A DNA stretch of 64,000 nt from Mortierella alpina (GCA_029449245.1 JANATF010000009.1:1302001-1366000); one strand, 5' to 3'. Counted from the first letter of the stretch, positions 47,196 through 59,195 are shown. Notes: generated from the sequence alone by a model not told the origin. Program-made: numbers and translations.

Positions 47196-50100
47196 CTACA
47201 ACTTCTCCACATTACCACGACCAGATCGTCTGACCCGATGCGTAGTGCTGGAGACAGCTTGAGCAATTGAAGCGATTGCAGGAGCCTTTCTCTTAATGCT
47301 AGCTGTCACGCTTGTTGCAAGGTGATTCTTCAACTCTTCCTTCTGAGTCTTCAGCTTCTTTCGATGCTGCTTCGCGACTACGTGAGGATTCGTCTTGTTA
47401 ATTCCTTTCCAATATTGGTGGACTAACTTGTCCGAGTCAAACTGTTCGTAGGGGATGAAGGAGTCTTCATTCTCCGAGTATCCCTTCCAATGAACCTTAT
47501 AAAGCAATTGGTCGTCTTCTAAGCTATGTCCTAGAATCGACTCAACTTCGTAGCTCTCCTCAGAGGGCTGCGCCAGGTCTTGGGTTACTACGTTCAATTG
47601 CTCAGGAGCATAATGACGAGGCAAAATGTCACCCGTTGCGTCTTGCAATTCATAAGCACCAAAGCTCGTTCGTCTCACTACTTTAAAAGGGCCGTCCTTT
47701 TTAGGAACAAGAGCACCTTCAGCAACTGGATCGATCGCCATGACAAATGCGCCAGGTTGAATTTCACGGATGGTATGCGAGTTGTTGAATTTATCAATCA
47801 TTTTCTTTTGGTTGTCTGAACTAATGTCAGAAAGTGCAGGAAATATCAAATGAGTCAAGTATAATAATCTTTTCTCTAAATCATCATCGGATAGCAAGCG
47901 ACTGTCCGCAGCTGTGAAATTTGATATCCCAGGAAACGCTCTACCGTAGAACAAGGAGAACGGTGTAGAGTTATGAAGCGAGACAATTCTCGTGTTCATT
48001 TGAAGTTGAACCATGGGTAAGTGCACATCCCAATTAGTGGGGTTAGCTTCAATGTTTTTACGAAGAATGTCCTTCATTGACTTGATATGCCTCTCTGCTA
48101 CTCCGTTACCTCGAGGGTGATACGGTGTAGACAGACGATGATCAATTGTAAGTGTCTTTGTCATTTCTTTGATAATGCTGTTGACGAACTCTAGCCCATT
48201 GTCACTTTGGATGATTTTCGGAAAGCCGATATCACAAAAGAGACGGAAAAGGCGCTTACTAACTGAAGCAGCATCCTTGGTTGTCAACTCAAATAGAAAT
48301 ACAAATCTAGTACAGACATCAACGACTAATAATGCATATTCATAGCCATTAGTGCTCAGCGGAAATTGCGCCAAGTCTATAGCCAAGTGTTCACCAGGTA
48401 ATTCTGCGTGAATGGCTTTTAAAGGGTGATAGCCTTTTCTTGCGATATTGTACCGCTGACAAGATGAACACGATTTAACCCAGAGGACACAGTCCTCTTT
48501 CAATCTGGGCCACGTTTTATTGTCTTGATGGATCATGTTCACCATTGCTGTAACCCCTAAATGACCAAAGGAATGCGTCTTCTTCAAAATCTCTCTTCGC
48601 CTAGATTTCTCAGGAACGTGCCAACTCTCAGGATCAGGAATTTGATGCATGAAAGACAATGCAGGCAACTGCACTCCTTCTGGAGATGTTATGCTATCAG
48701 GAGTCATTCGAAGAGCAAAGTCTACAGAATCAATTGTCTCTGGAACAGATGACACACTGGACATGGCAGCATTACTCTTTGAATGCTTCACGATAGCTGA
48801 CCTTTTATCTTCTGGCCATAATTCTTCAGGAAACGCTCTGGATAAAGTGTCAGGGATCACATTCAATATTCCAGGACGATGAATGATTTCAAAGTCATAG
48901 CTGAAGATAGTTTCACGCCAATCAGCCATTATGTTTGACAAACATTTCTGATCCATCAGAAAGGTCAACGGCTTATGATCTGTGAATAAGGTAAAACGTC
49001 TGCCCCACAAATAATAGTGAAACTTCTTTAAAGTAAAGATGATTGCTAGTAGTTCCTTTTTATAAGCCGGATACCGCTTCTCATGATCACGCAAAGCACG
49101 CGAAGTGAAAGAGATATAATTAATCTTACTATCGTCTTTTTCGCCTAATGGTAACTGATAAGCCATACCAGCAATCCCTTCATTAGAAGCATCCGTTCCT
49201 ACATACATATGCAGTCTCCAGATTACTTGTTTCAATATAGGAGCATAAGGAAATAGCTTTTTAGTACCCTCAAAGCACTTCATCTGCAAATCATTCAGTA
49301 CGAAGCGACCTTTAACATTGCGCAAAGATTCGAGTGGACCAGCAATAGGACCATATAAAGGCAAGTACTCTCGGAAGTAGTTAAACATGCCCATGTATCT
49401 TTGTACTGCCTTGTTGTTGGTAGGTGGGGCCCATTGTGAAATGTTGGCCACCTTCTCAGGATTTATTCTCCTTCCTTCCTTGTTAACAAGAAATCCTAAC
49501 AACATAATCTCTGTATGAAAGAGATGACATTTCTGACGATTGAGGATGAGCTTCGCTTGTGTCAATCTGTCCACAATTATTTTAGCTTGCTCTAAATGAT
49601 CCTCCTTCGTATGAGAGAAAATAACCGTATCATCAACATAGATGCCAGCGAACTGGAGGTCACCGAGGAGGTAAGACATGCCTCTTTGAAAGATGCTCGT
49701 CATTGGTTTCAAACCAAAGGGAGCTCTTGCAAACATGTACTGTTTTCCTTCATAGGTGAAAGCTGTATACGGCTGACTTTCTTTTGAAAGTGGCAGTCGA
49801 TGGTACGCTTGCGTCAGATCAAAGGTAGAATAATACTTATGACCAGCAGCCTTTTTGAGTAGATCTGGAATCAGTGGCAACGGGAACGTGTCTGATTTTA
49901 ACAATTGTTTGTTCAGCACTCTCGGGTCTAGGCACACTCGGTACTTCAACACTTTACCATCCATATCTCTTCTGGCTGCTAACGTCAGCGAGTTATTATA
50001 GGGATTGCCTTTCGGCGCAAGGACGATGACACCATCATCCCCCCATTGTTTGATCTGACGTGCGACCTCTGAACCTTGTGAATGTGCATGGAACGGCCTG

Positions 50101-52388
50101 GATTTGACATTAATTACGCAGTCTGCCGGCAATTTCAACTCTACTTTCAGGATCTCAAGCTCACAATAGCTTTTGGGATCGATTGCAGAGTTGCGCTCCA
50201 GTGCAGGTTCCAGTTCCTTCAGGAAATGTGCCTTGTCCGCTAAGAACTCGGGCGTGTTTTCTGTGTCAGGAACAGCATCTGGCAAGATAGATGGTTTTTC
50301 ATCATCATAGATCCAGATATCAGTCAAAGGAGGCGGTTTGGGCATGCGGACACCTCCGACATAGTACCCAAAGCGAGGAAACAAGCCCATGCCGATATAA
50401 AAATCGTAATAAGGTATGTTCATAACACTTATTTGACACGAAACCGATCTGTCATTACATACAAGATCAACTTTGTCGCATGTAAGCATGTTTTCAGCTT
50501 TCATTCCAGCTTCTCCTAACTCAATTGGTCCTGGTAGCCTGGCTACTTTGATTCCTATCTCTCTAGCAATGGCTAAATCGATATACGAATCTGTGGATCC
50601 ACAATCAAGTACAGCGGTAAGTTCTTTGCCATTGGCATATATCTTTACCGAAATCCGATTATCACCTTCTTGAGCACCTCTGAAAGCACAAAGTCTCTTT
50701 GTTGGTGTATAAGGATCAAATTCAGCAAAATAGCGGGCAACATCAGCATGTTTATTGATATGAACATCATTAATCTTCTCCGCTAAAATAGTGTCCAAGC
50801 TCGAACTACGGATCATATCGACCTCTTGAGTCATGGCGGCCAAACGCTTGGCATGGACAGGCTGCAGTTCAATAACAGCAGGCGCCTTCTGCATGGCCGA
50901 CACCGAACGGATATGGCCATGAGCAGACGACTTGTGCTTCTTGAACTGAGGTCTCAGTTCAGGATGCAATACGTAGCATTGGGCTGGAGCATGGGTGCTG
51001 GAAGTGCACCTCTCCTTGCTACAAGGCTGGCGAGTATCCTTGCGAGGATGCTTGCCCTTGTTAGGCTGCGGGATCATGGGCTTCTTCACAAAAGCAACCG
51101 GAGTGGCCGACTGACTCGCAATCTCAATGGACTTGAATCGGGCTTTAAACCACTTGGCCCAATCAGTCTTGCGACCTGGAAATTGGGTGCTGTCAGCACG
51201 GACACAATCCAAAAAGGCGGCGACATTGGGTAATTCAACCATCTTTGGATACTTTGCCGTGATAGCCTTCTGTCCCTCATCAGGCAACCCAGCAAACAAA
51301 GACTCTATGACTAGAGTCTCGTAAGCCGAGTCCTTGAGTCCTGACGCTTCCATCAGCAATTCGACTTTGCCCGCATAGAGGTGGACGTCGGTGAATGTTG
51401 CAGTGTCGAGGGCGAAAACCTGCTTGACAGCCTCCGACTTAAGAAGGTCAACGCGAAATAGCTCGCGCACACACTTCTCAATCGGAAACCAAGTGTCAAT
51501 CGACGTATAGTCGAAATACACTGGTCCATCCGCCTCCTGCACGGCCTCCATTTGGGTTGCCAAGTCCTTGCCCATTGTCACGAGTGACTCCTCCAACAAG
51601 CGTACCTCGATGCCGGCTTTTCTAAAGGCCTTCATCATGTACTGGCTTGCTAGGATCGCAAACAGGCTGCCGAGATGCAACTTATAAAAGTCGCGGAACT
51701 CTCGCAAAAACCTGTTGATCACTCGCACAATCTCCAAAGCTGCCAGGTCCTCCTTGCCCTGCAATTTCAACTTGAATTCTGGCTCGTCAGGGAAGCTTTT
51801 AGGAAGCAGTCTCGAGAAGTCAATCTTCTCGCTGTTTTGGAAAACAGGAACGACTTTTTCCTTCAAGCAGCGCCTGATGTCGCAATGCCAGATGCTCGCC
51901 GAATTAAATTGGGCGACCAGTGATCCTGACGCTTCATCTGCGTCCTGCACGTCCGAAGCCGGCGACTGCTGCTCATCTCGATATTGATGATCGAGAGGCT
52001 GCGGTCGCATTTGCATCCAGTGTCGATGCACCGTGTCGAAATCCCTAACAGCATTGTCGAGATCTCGTTGGGCATCTTCCACTTTCGCATCATGCTTAGC
52101 TGCATTACGCCGACGTTGAGCATCAGTGAGGGTTGCATCCTTGCTGTCGAGCTGCTTTAGTTTGCGCACGGCAACTTTAGTGTCCATGTAGCGACTCAAA
52201 GCATCCTGCTTATCCCTGTTGGCTTCCTCGACCTCCCTCTCCAACTTCTGGAACATGGAAAGTTTGTCATCCGAAGCATCGATAGACCATACGTCCATAT
52301 CAGCTTCCCCAGTATGCGCTGAGGGTGGATCACCAGATGCCATTACGACGTCCTCAGGAATAGCTGAGGCACTATCGTTAGAAGCCAT
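47196..52388 (-). CDS. Gag-pol polyprotein of element B (single frame, about 1,730 residues)
   Basis: ATG at 52,386-52,388 (MASNDSASAIPED). The frame continues upstream without an ATG, so this is the first plausible start. Order: gag with a charged helical N-terminal part (about residues 1-550; PCSKERCTSSTHAPAQC may be a metal site); aspartic protease with VLDCGSTDSYID (DCG in place of DSG/DTG); RT (CLDPRVLNKQLL, YVDDTVIFS); RNase H (GTDASNEGIAGMAYQL, FTDHKPLTFL); integrase zinc finger (HSFGHLGVTAM, CSSCQRYN); core (AIDLAQFP, SDNGLEF, AERHIK); GPY-type module (GPFKVVRRTSFGAYELQD); chromodomain (YEVESILGH, KVHWKGYSENEDSFIP). No stop or frameshift is seen. Gag and pol in one frame is the Tf1/sushi-like arrangement. 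Confidence 0.96.
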   Translation of the reverse strand: MASNDSASAIPEDVVMASGDPPSAHTGEADMDVWSIDASDDKLSMFQKLEREVEEANRDKQDALSRYMDTKVAVRKLKQLDSKDATLTDAQRRRNAAKHDAKVEDAQRDLDNAVRDFDTVHRHWMQMRPQPLDHQYRDEQQSPASDVQDADEASGSLVAQFNSASIWHCDIRRCLKEKVVPVFQNSEKIDFSRLLPKSFPDEPEFKLKLQGKEDLAALEIVRVINRFLREFRDFYKLHLGSLFAILASQYMMKAFRKAGIEVRLLEESLVTMGKDLATQMEAVQEADGPVYFDYTSIDTWFPIEKCVRELFRVDLLKSEAVKQVFALDTATFTDVHLYAGKVELLMEASGLKDSAYETLVIESLFAGLPDEGQKAITAKYPKMVELPNVAAFLDCVRADSTQFPGRKTDWAKWFKARFKSIEIASQSATPVAFVKKPMIPQPNKGKHPRKDTRQPCSKERCTSSTHAPAQCYVLHPELRPQFKKHKSSAHGHIRSVSAMQKAPAVIELQPVHAKRLAAMTQEVDMIRSSSLDTILAEKINDVHINKHADVARYFAEFDPYTPTKRLCAFRGAQEGDNRISVKIYANGKELTAVLDCGSTDSYIDLAIAREIGIKVARLPGPIELGEAGMKAENMLTCDKVDLVCNDRSVSCQISVMNIPYYDFYIGMGLFPRFGYYVGGVRMPKPPPLTDIWIYDDEKPSILPDAVPDTENTPEFLADKAHFLKELEPALERNSAIDPKSYCELEILKVELKLPADCVINVKSRPFHAHSQGSEVARQIKQWGDDGVIVLAPKGNPYNNSLTLAARRDMDGKVLKYRVCLDPRVLNKQLLKSDTFPLPLIPDLLKKAAGHKYYSTFDLTQAYHRLPLSKESQPYTAFTYEGKQYMFARAPFGLKPMTSIFQRGMSYLLGDLQFAGIYVDDTVIFSHTKEDHLEQAKIIVDRLTQAKLILNRQKCHLFHTEIMLLGFLVNKEGRRINPEKVANISQWAPPTNNKAVQRYMGMFNYFREYLPLYGPIAGPLESLRNVKGRFVLNDLQMKCFEGTKKLFPYAPILKQVIWRLHMYVGTDASNEGIAGMAYQLPLGEKDDSKINYISFTSRALRDHEKRYPAYKKELLAIIFTLKKFHYYLWGRRFTLFTDHKPLTFLMDQKCLSNIMADWRETIFSYDFEIIHRPGILNVIPDTLSRAFPEELWPEDKRSAIVKHSKSNAAMSSVSSVPETIDSVDFALRMTPDSITSPEGVQLPALSFMHQIPDPESWHVPEKSRRREILKKTHSFGHLGVTAMVNMIHQDNKTWPRLKEDCVLWVKSCSSCQRYNIARKGYHPLKAIHAELPGEHLAIDLAQFPLSTNGYEYALLVVDVCTRFVFLFELTTKDAASVSKRLFRLFCDIGFPKIIQSDNGLEFVNSIIKEMTKTLTIDHRLSTPYHPRGNGVAERHIKSMKDILRKNIEANPTNWDVHLPMVQLQMNTRIVSLHNSTPFSLFYGRAFPGISNFTAADSRLLSDDDLEKRLLYLTHLIFPALSDISSDNQKKMIDKFNNSHTIREIQPGAFVMAIDPVAEGALVPKKDGPFKVVRRTSFGAYELQDATGDILPRHYAPEQLNVVTQDLAQPSEESYEVESILGHSLEDDQLLYKVHWKGYSENEDSFIPYEQFDSDKLVHQYWKGINKTNPHVVAKQHRKKLKTQKEELKNHLATSVTASIKRKAPAIASIAQAVSSTTHRVRRSGRGNVEKL

Positions 52389-53134
52389 GCGGTAATAAAA
52401 AGCAAAGCGGAAAAAAGGAGGTTCAAGCGATACCAAGACTGGACTTTTATTATGTCAACAGTTTCGATTCTCAAACACTACAGCTTACAGTCTATAGGAT
52501 GATTACACGAGACTACCCTGCTATAGGTCTTGTCTCTAACACACCAAGTGATAGTCGAAACACACACAAGGAATACTTGGAGTCAAAAGACTATGCAAGT
52601 AAAATTATCGGTCGAAGCTCAGCTGCTTGAGGAAGAATTTTCCGTCAGCTAGAACACAACAACACAACAACAATTAAAACTTTCTGGCGGAGCTAACCGA
52701 CAACAGAGAGAATGATTTGCTGATGGCACTAGCCAATCAGCAGAGAGGATGATGAATTGCAGGCGGTGAATACCGTCAGACAATCAAAATGATTTGCCGT
52801 GGTAAAAACCAAGAACAAATGCAAAGATATGTAGTGGTTGAAAACAACACTGGAACACGAAGCACTAGATATTTCCAAGAACAGCGGATCACGCAGCGAT
52901 GTGCAGCCAAGACACAAAAGAGCACACAAGTTCGATCTTCGAAACAGGATTCAACAGGAACAAGCCTATTGGGTCTTTTTCTGGATCTTGCTTGAGCAAT
53001 GATAAACGACAAAGGAGAGGTCCCAATTGCAAACAGTGAAAGATGGATGATAGAATCTCAATGGATGCAAATCAAACACACTTGAAGATGGATGCAATGG
53101 ATGGATGCCGACTCTTTAGTACGTTGAAAAAAAA

Positions 53135-53347
53135 TGTGATATTCTCTAGGGGTAAACTTACAATACTAACTGGGGAACTGAAGTCAACGAGAACAAGAGA
53201 GGGTTTTATTGTGGACAGGGATCTGGAGGACTTATATAGCTCCTCCAGACACCGGTCACGGGAACTCTTAATAATCGTAGAAGTAAAAAGGGAGGTGCGA
53301 CTCAGCTACATACGTGCCTGAGCCCCACACCAGCATAAAACACCACA
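53135..53347 (-). repeat. 5' LTR of element B
   Basis: 213 bp, same sequence as 46,343-46,555. The leader between this LTR and the gag-pol ATG (52,389-53,134) is about 750 bp with no other coding sign. Confidence 0.95.
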
Positions 53348-55889
53348 CCGGAGAACGCCCTCCCGTAGAACAGGGAGAAAGGCGTGGAGTTTGTTAGGGA
53401 TACAATCTTCGTGTTCATCTGCAATTGGACCATGGGTAAGTGCACATCCCACTCTGGAACTCTGCCTTCGATGTTCTTACGAAGAATGTCTTTCATCGAC
53501 TTGATATGTCTCTCCGCAACACCGTTGCCACGTGGGTGGTATGGAGTAGACAAGCGATGGTCAACGCTCAACGTCTTGGTCAATTCGGATATGATACTGT
53601 TGACAAATTCTGATCCGTTATCACTTTGAATGATCTTAGGGAAACCAATGTCACAGAAGAGCCGAAAGAGACATGTAGCAACTGATTTTGCTTCTTTGTT
53701 CCTTAACGGATATAAGAAGACGAATCTGGTGCAGACGTCTACTACGAGCAAAGCGTACTCATGTCCGCTGGAGCTCACTGGGAACTGTGCCAGGTCAATG
53801 GCCAGATGCTCACCAGGTAACTCAGCATGAATAGCTTTCAACGGATGATAGCCCTTTCTTGCAATATTGTATCGCTGACAGGATGAACATGCTTTCACCC
53901 ATTTAACACAATCCTCTTTCAACTTAGGCCACGTCTTGCTGTCCTGTTGAATGGTCTTCACCATGGCGGATGCGCCGAGGTGACCAAAAGAGTGGACCTC
54001 TTTCAACAGGCGGCTACGTTGAGCCACAGGAACAACATGGCGACTTTCAGGATCGACTGCATGATGAACGAAAGGTAATTCGTCCACATCCATGCGGTCA
54101 TCTATCTGAATACCCTCCGCCAAACGAATTGTTCCCGTTTCAGCCATTTGAAGAGCGAAATCTGCAGAATGAATCTGTTCTCTATCAGACGCACGAGTGG
54201 TGGCAGACGTCTTTCTAGTACCAACCCTAAAGTTATCTTCTTTATCCTTGCTCCACAACTCTTCAGGAAACGCCCTAGAAAGAGCATCAGGAATGATATT
54301 CAGGATACCGGGTCTATGAATCAGCGTGAAATCATAGCTAAAAAGAGTGTCCTTCCACTCTGCTATAATGTTGGTCAACTTCTCTTGATCTTGCAAGAAG
54401 GTAAGAGGTTTGTGATCAGTGAACAGAGTAAAGTGTCTTCCAGCAATATAATAATGAAACTTCTTGAGAGCGTAAATGATCGCCAAGAGTTCTTTCTTAT
54501 ACGCTGGGTAACGACGCTCATGGTCTTGCAAAGACCTAGCCATGAACGAAATGTAATTGACCTTTCCACCTTCTCCATCTGGTAACTGATAGAGAACAAC
54601 TCCAATACCAACATTGGACGCATCAGTGGCAATATAAAAGGCGATCTTGAAGTTCGGAAATGACAAGACAGGAGCGAGCACAATGAGCTCCTTGATCTTT
54701 TCAAAACACCGCAACTCAAGATCGTTCAGGACAAAGACGCCCTTGACGTTTTTGAGCCTGTTCAATGGCGCAGCGAGTGTACCGTACAGTGGAATGTACT
54801 CAGAGAAATAGTTGAACATACCAGTGTATCTCTGCACTCCTTTACCATTGGTAGGTGGCATCCATGATTTGACATTGGCAACTTTCTCAGGATTAATCCT
54901 TCTTCCATGTCTGTCAATCACAAAGCCGAGAAGCACAATCTCGGTTCTCATAAAGTGGCACTTGTCGCGATTGACAATAAGTTTGGCTTTTGTTAACCGA
55001 TCAAGTACAATCTTTACATGTTGTAGGTGCTCTTCCTTCTTCCGCGAGTAGATGACAATGTCGTCAACGTAGATGCAGACAAAGGACAGGTCACCAAACA
55101 TGTAGACCATGCCCCTTTGGAAGATGCTGGTCATGGGCTTTAATCCAAAGGGAGCCCTGGCGAACATGTACTGCTTTCCATCATATGTGAAAGCAGTATA
55201 CTTTTGACTGTCTGCAGCCAACGGCAATCGATGGTAAGCTTGCGACAAATCAATAGTCGAGAAGAACTCGTGTCCAGCCGTCTTCTGCAGGATGTCTGAG
55301 ATGAGCGGCAGCTGGAATGTATCCGTGTCTAGCAGTTGCTTATTGAGGACTCTAGGATCTAAACAGACTCTGTATTTTAAAACATTGCCTTCTAGGTCAC
55401 GTCGTGCAGCAAGCGTCAACGAATTATTAAATGGGTTGCCTTTCGGTGCAGGTACGATAACCCCACTATCCCACCATTTAAGGATTTGAGAATGAACCTC
55501 CTCCTTTGCTGTCTGAGCATGGAAATCACGGGATCTGACGTGGATACGACAATCATCAGGAACTTTCAACTCAACCCGCATGATATCCAGATCGCAGAAG
55601 CTTTTGGGATCAATAGCGGAGTTTTCATCCAACAATGGCTGTATTTCACTCAGAAACAGTTCTTGATCACTCTTGAACTGCTCACTGGCTTCAGCAGCAG
55701 GAGGAGTATCAGGAATGATGGAGGGCTTGTCTTCATCATATACCCATACATCGGGAAGGCGATTATCTTTAGGCTTGATATCTGTCGAACCTCCAAGATA
55801 ATAGCCAAAACGGGAAAACAAATCCATTCCTATGATGCAATCATAATAGTCCAGATCGTCCATGACGGCAAGGTGGCATTGCAAGGAAC

Positions 55890-56693
55890 TACGGCCCCTT
55901 ATCGAACTGAGAAATCCGAATCCGAATGCGCTTCGAATGACTCGAATCGGACTCGAAGCAGGGCGGATCCGATTCGATTTGAATGGCATGTTGCTCGCTT
56001 CGATTCGAATGATTCGAATGATCCGCATGGAGCTTACTTCGAGCAGTCCGAATGCTCGAGCGGTCCGAATGCTCGAGCGATCGAACTCTTCGAATGATCG
56101 AGTGTCCGAGCGGTCTATATGATTGAGTGTTCGGGCACTCCAATGGCCCGACTCACCCTCCTTGTGCCAATGATCCAGACAACATTTGTAACAGCGTGGG
56201 ACGATAACTGTAGATCTACGATTGTCTAGCAGGGCAATTGAGTTCATGGAGAAGCGCGTGAGCAAGCCTTGTAAAAAAGTGCGTGCGCGAGCCAGGTAGA
56301 AGAAAGTACGTGGGCCAACCACGCATAAAAATGCTTGCCTTGATGCAAATGCTTGATCCGAATGCTTCAGGATCAAGGATCACTTCTACGTGTGTTAACA
56401 CAAGCGGTTAGGTACAGAGGATCATCAATAACAGCCGTAAGAGCATGAGACCATTCAAGTGAAGCTCGAGCGCTCCGAATGCACGAGTGATCCGAATGAT
56501 AGAGTGTTCGAATGATCGAGAGTTCGAATGATCCGAATGCTCGAGCGCTTCGAATGCTCGAACTATTCGATCTATTCGAATCGGATTCGAACGTGCAATT
56601 CTATTCGGAATCAAAGCGGACTCGAGCGCGCCACAGTATATTCGAACTCGGATTAGGCTAAATCCGATTCGAGCGGTTCGATAAGGGGCCGTA
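55890..56693. mobile_element. hAT-like non-autonomous DNA transposon inserted in element A
   Basis: 804 bp with terminal inverted repeats: TACGGCCCCTTATCGAAC at the left, its reverse complement at the right. Flanked by the perfect 8-bp duplication CAAGGAAC (55,882-55,889 and 56,694-56,701), the hAT hallmark. Both subterminal regions are packed with CGAATG motifs (about seven left, six right, same orientation), such as TCGAATGATC and CCGAATGCTC. The 300-bp centre has no transposase frame, so movement would need a transposase supplied in trans. Confidence 0.93.
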
Positions 56694-59195
56694 CAAGGAA
56701 CGTCCATTGCATCTAACATCCACTTTGTCACATGTCATACTGTACTTAGATCGACTTTGGGCGCTAAACCCTTTGACATCACCAGGCATAGTGGCGATGC
56801 GTAAGTTCATTTCTCTCGCAATATCGGCATCGATGTATGTGTGAGTAGAACCAGGATCAATTAACGCAGTCAGTTCTTTTTCATTAACATAGAACTTGGT
56901 GACATGCCTAGTTTCACCCTCGGCAGGACCTCTGAAAGCACACAAATACTTTGTAGGTTCACCACGATCGAGCTCAGCCAAACACTGGGAAAAAGCAGAC
57001 ACTGTATTAAACGACAGAGAATTCATATCATCCTCTAATCTATCAGTTACCGTACTCTTTCTCATCTCATGCATAGATGCTTTCATAGCCGCAACCTTAG
57101 CATCAGCGATGGGCTCTAGCCTCATTGAAGCCGTCGCTCTAACAGGACCCGACGACTGCGCCTTGAACCTCTTGGGAGCGTTCCGAAGCTCAGGGTGCAT
57201 GGTGAAGCATGTGGCAGGAGTATGGAACTTCGAGTTGCAGTGCGTGCTCGAGCAAGTGTTCCTCCTCGACTTGCCATCAGAGTCCTTTACAGCGGGAGCA
57301 TTGTCCTTGCGCGGACGCTTCTTGTGCGAGCGGGAGTCAGGAACATCATCCTTCTCAACCGCCTTCGCACCGCTCTTCTTGTTCGACAAGGTCTTGAAAC
57401 GCATATGGAACCAATCGACCCAATTGGTGCGAATTCCCGGGAACGCAACTCGTGCGTTGCGGATGCACTCCAACACTGCATCAACGCCAGGAACCTTAGT
57501 CACTTCAGGCCACAGCGTTGTGACAGCCCGCTGTCCCTCGTCAGGCAGACCCGCATACAGCGACTCGACGACGAGCTTCTCATGGACCGTGCCGCGGAGA
57601 CCAGAAGCCTCAACCAAGAGCTCGACTCTAGTGCAATATGCATGCACATCAGTGAAGGTGTTGGTTGCTAAGTTGAACAAACCCCGGATCGCAACCGCCT
57701 TCAGCAGATCAAGCTTGAACAGCTCCTGGACCACCATCTTGACCGGAACCCAAGTGTCTATGATGCCATAGTTGTACTCAAGGTCGTCCCCTTCAGGCTC
57801 CAACTTATCCAACTGTGTTGGAAGGTCCGACCCCCAGCTCACCAGAGGATCCTTCAACAGCGACGTTTGCAGTCCAGCATCCCTGAAAGCAGCCGCCATG
57901 TAGCCGCTTGCCAGGATCGGAAACAGTCGCCCCAGATGAGTCTCATGAAACTCTTGAAACTCGGACAGGAAACGATGGATCCCTTGAACGATGAGCAAGG
58001 CAGAGGAGTCCCCTTCCTTCTTCTTCACGATATCGTCCAGAGATGGCGCGTTGGTGAAGACCTTCGGAACCAGGCCATTGAAGTCAATCTTGCCTGTCCC
58101 CGACTCCAGCGGCACCATCTTCTCCTTCAAGCAACGCACTATATCTGCGTGCCACGGATTGTTGGTATCAGGAGTGCACGCATACCGCCCGGACTTGGAA
58201 CGAGAGGAAGCCGACGTCGCAGACTTGTCGTCCTGCCAGACGTCATCGCAGACGGAAGCCTCGCTCAGATTCGCCAACTCCGCCGTGAACTCTGTCACAA
58301 AGGATTGCGCCAACAGGACGGCCTCCTTCGCCGCTTGCAACTCCTCCATAACAGCCTTCTTGCGGCGATTCACCTCGGCGACGCCAGCTTGCTGCTCCCC
58401 AGGATTAAGCGCCGGATCGACGCTCGCTAAGGCTTTGGCTGCGTCTCTGGCCACCTTCGCAATCTCCTGGTAGCGCTGCGATACCTCCTCACAATCGGCG
58501 CGACTGTTCTCCAACTCAAGCTTCCATCCATCAAGCTCCCTCTGCTTCTTTTCAGCCCTGGACTCAATCCGGATCATGCTTGGATTGTCAATTACTGGAG
58601 CCAGTGCGGATCGGAAGACGCTGGGTGCTGCAACGGCAGCATCTTGCATGTCGATGTCATCAGTCATAGTCGAAGGTAGGTTGGATTGCTGACCGAACTA
58701 GTATGTACAGATCAACTACGATTGTTAGGGACTTCCTCCTAACAAATCCAATATTTCAGTTCTAGGAAAAGGCCCAGAGAAATATCAAGCCAGGACGATT
58801 AAGACGGACAATAATCGTCGTTAATCAGCTCACTGGCAGCGATGGAGCACTCAGTACACAACTGGGAGTTGTTACAGTACGAGGATACTACCAACGCAAA
58901 CACAAACACAAGTAGAACGAGTGTTGTTTTACAATGTTTGTTCGCAAAGGAAAAGGCCAGAGCGAATCAAACTACGATGCTGGAAGATCGGCTATGGTTC
59001 TGCTATCAGAGACTGATATCTGCAGGAAACCTCACGATCAGGAACAACAGCAAGAGTATGACGGACTGAGAGTAAAGGTCCCAATTGGATACCAATCAAT
59101 CGATCAGGATGATGTTCACAAGAATGGATCAAACAGGATCGATGATGGATGACAATGGATGGATGCAACTTTCTCTTCGAGTACGTTGAAAAAAA

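Larger units (their letters stand above)
46343..53347 (-). mobile_element. Element B: apparently intact chromovirus nested in element A
   Basis: 7,005 bp with 213-bp LTRs that I read as identical, and 5-bp target duplication CCGGA on both sides (46,338-46,342 and 53,348-53,352). It holds one long uninterrupted gag-pol frame and a polypurine tract next to the 3' LTR. This is the youngest insertion of the chromovirus nest and the best candidate for an active element. Confidence 0.96.
45635..58667 (-). pseudogene. gag-pol of element A, broken by element B and a hAT-like element
   Basis: The start ATG at 58,665-58,667 opens a gag of about 650 codons with a long helical N-terminal part. It runs into a protease frame with DPGSTHTYID at 56,840-56,870. 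The hAT-like insertion (55,890-56,693) breaks the frame: 804 plus 8 bp is not a multiple of three. RT (YVDDIVIYS), RNase H and the integrase zinc finger and core (AIDLAQFP, SDNGSEF, AERHIK) follow. Element B interrupts it at 53,348 within the integrase C-terminal region (FYGRAFSG...ISNF). The end lies at 45,635-46,342: GPFKVTRRTTHGAYELQD and the chromodomain KVHWKGYSDDEDSFIP. As in B, gag and pol were one frame. Confidence 0.93.

Noticed and set aside
55486-56122. Plus-strand frames across the protease region of A and the hAT-like end
   Set aside because: They are antisense to the pol frame and run into CGAATG repeats, giving biased Asp/Arg/Ser/Asn text.
56150-56450. Transposase remnant in the centre of the hAT-like element
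   Set aside because: Neither strand shows a hAT dimerisation block or any long frame.
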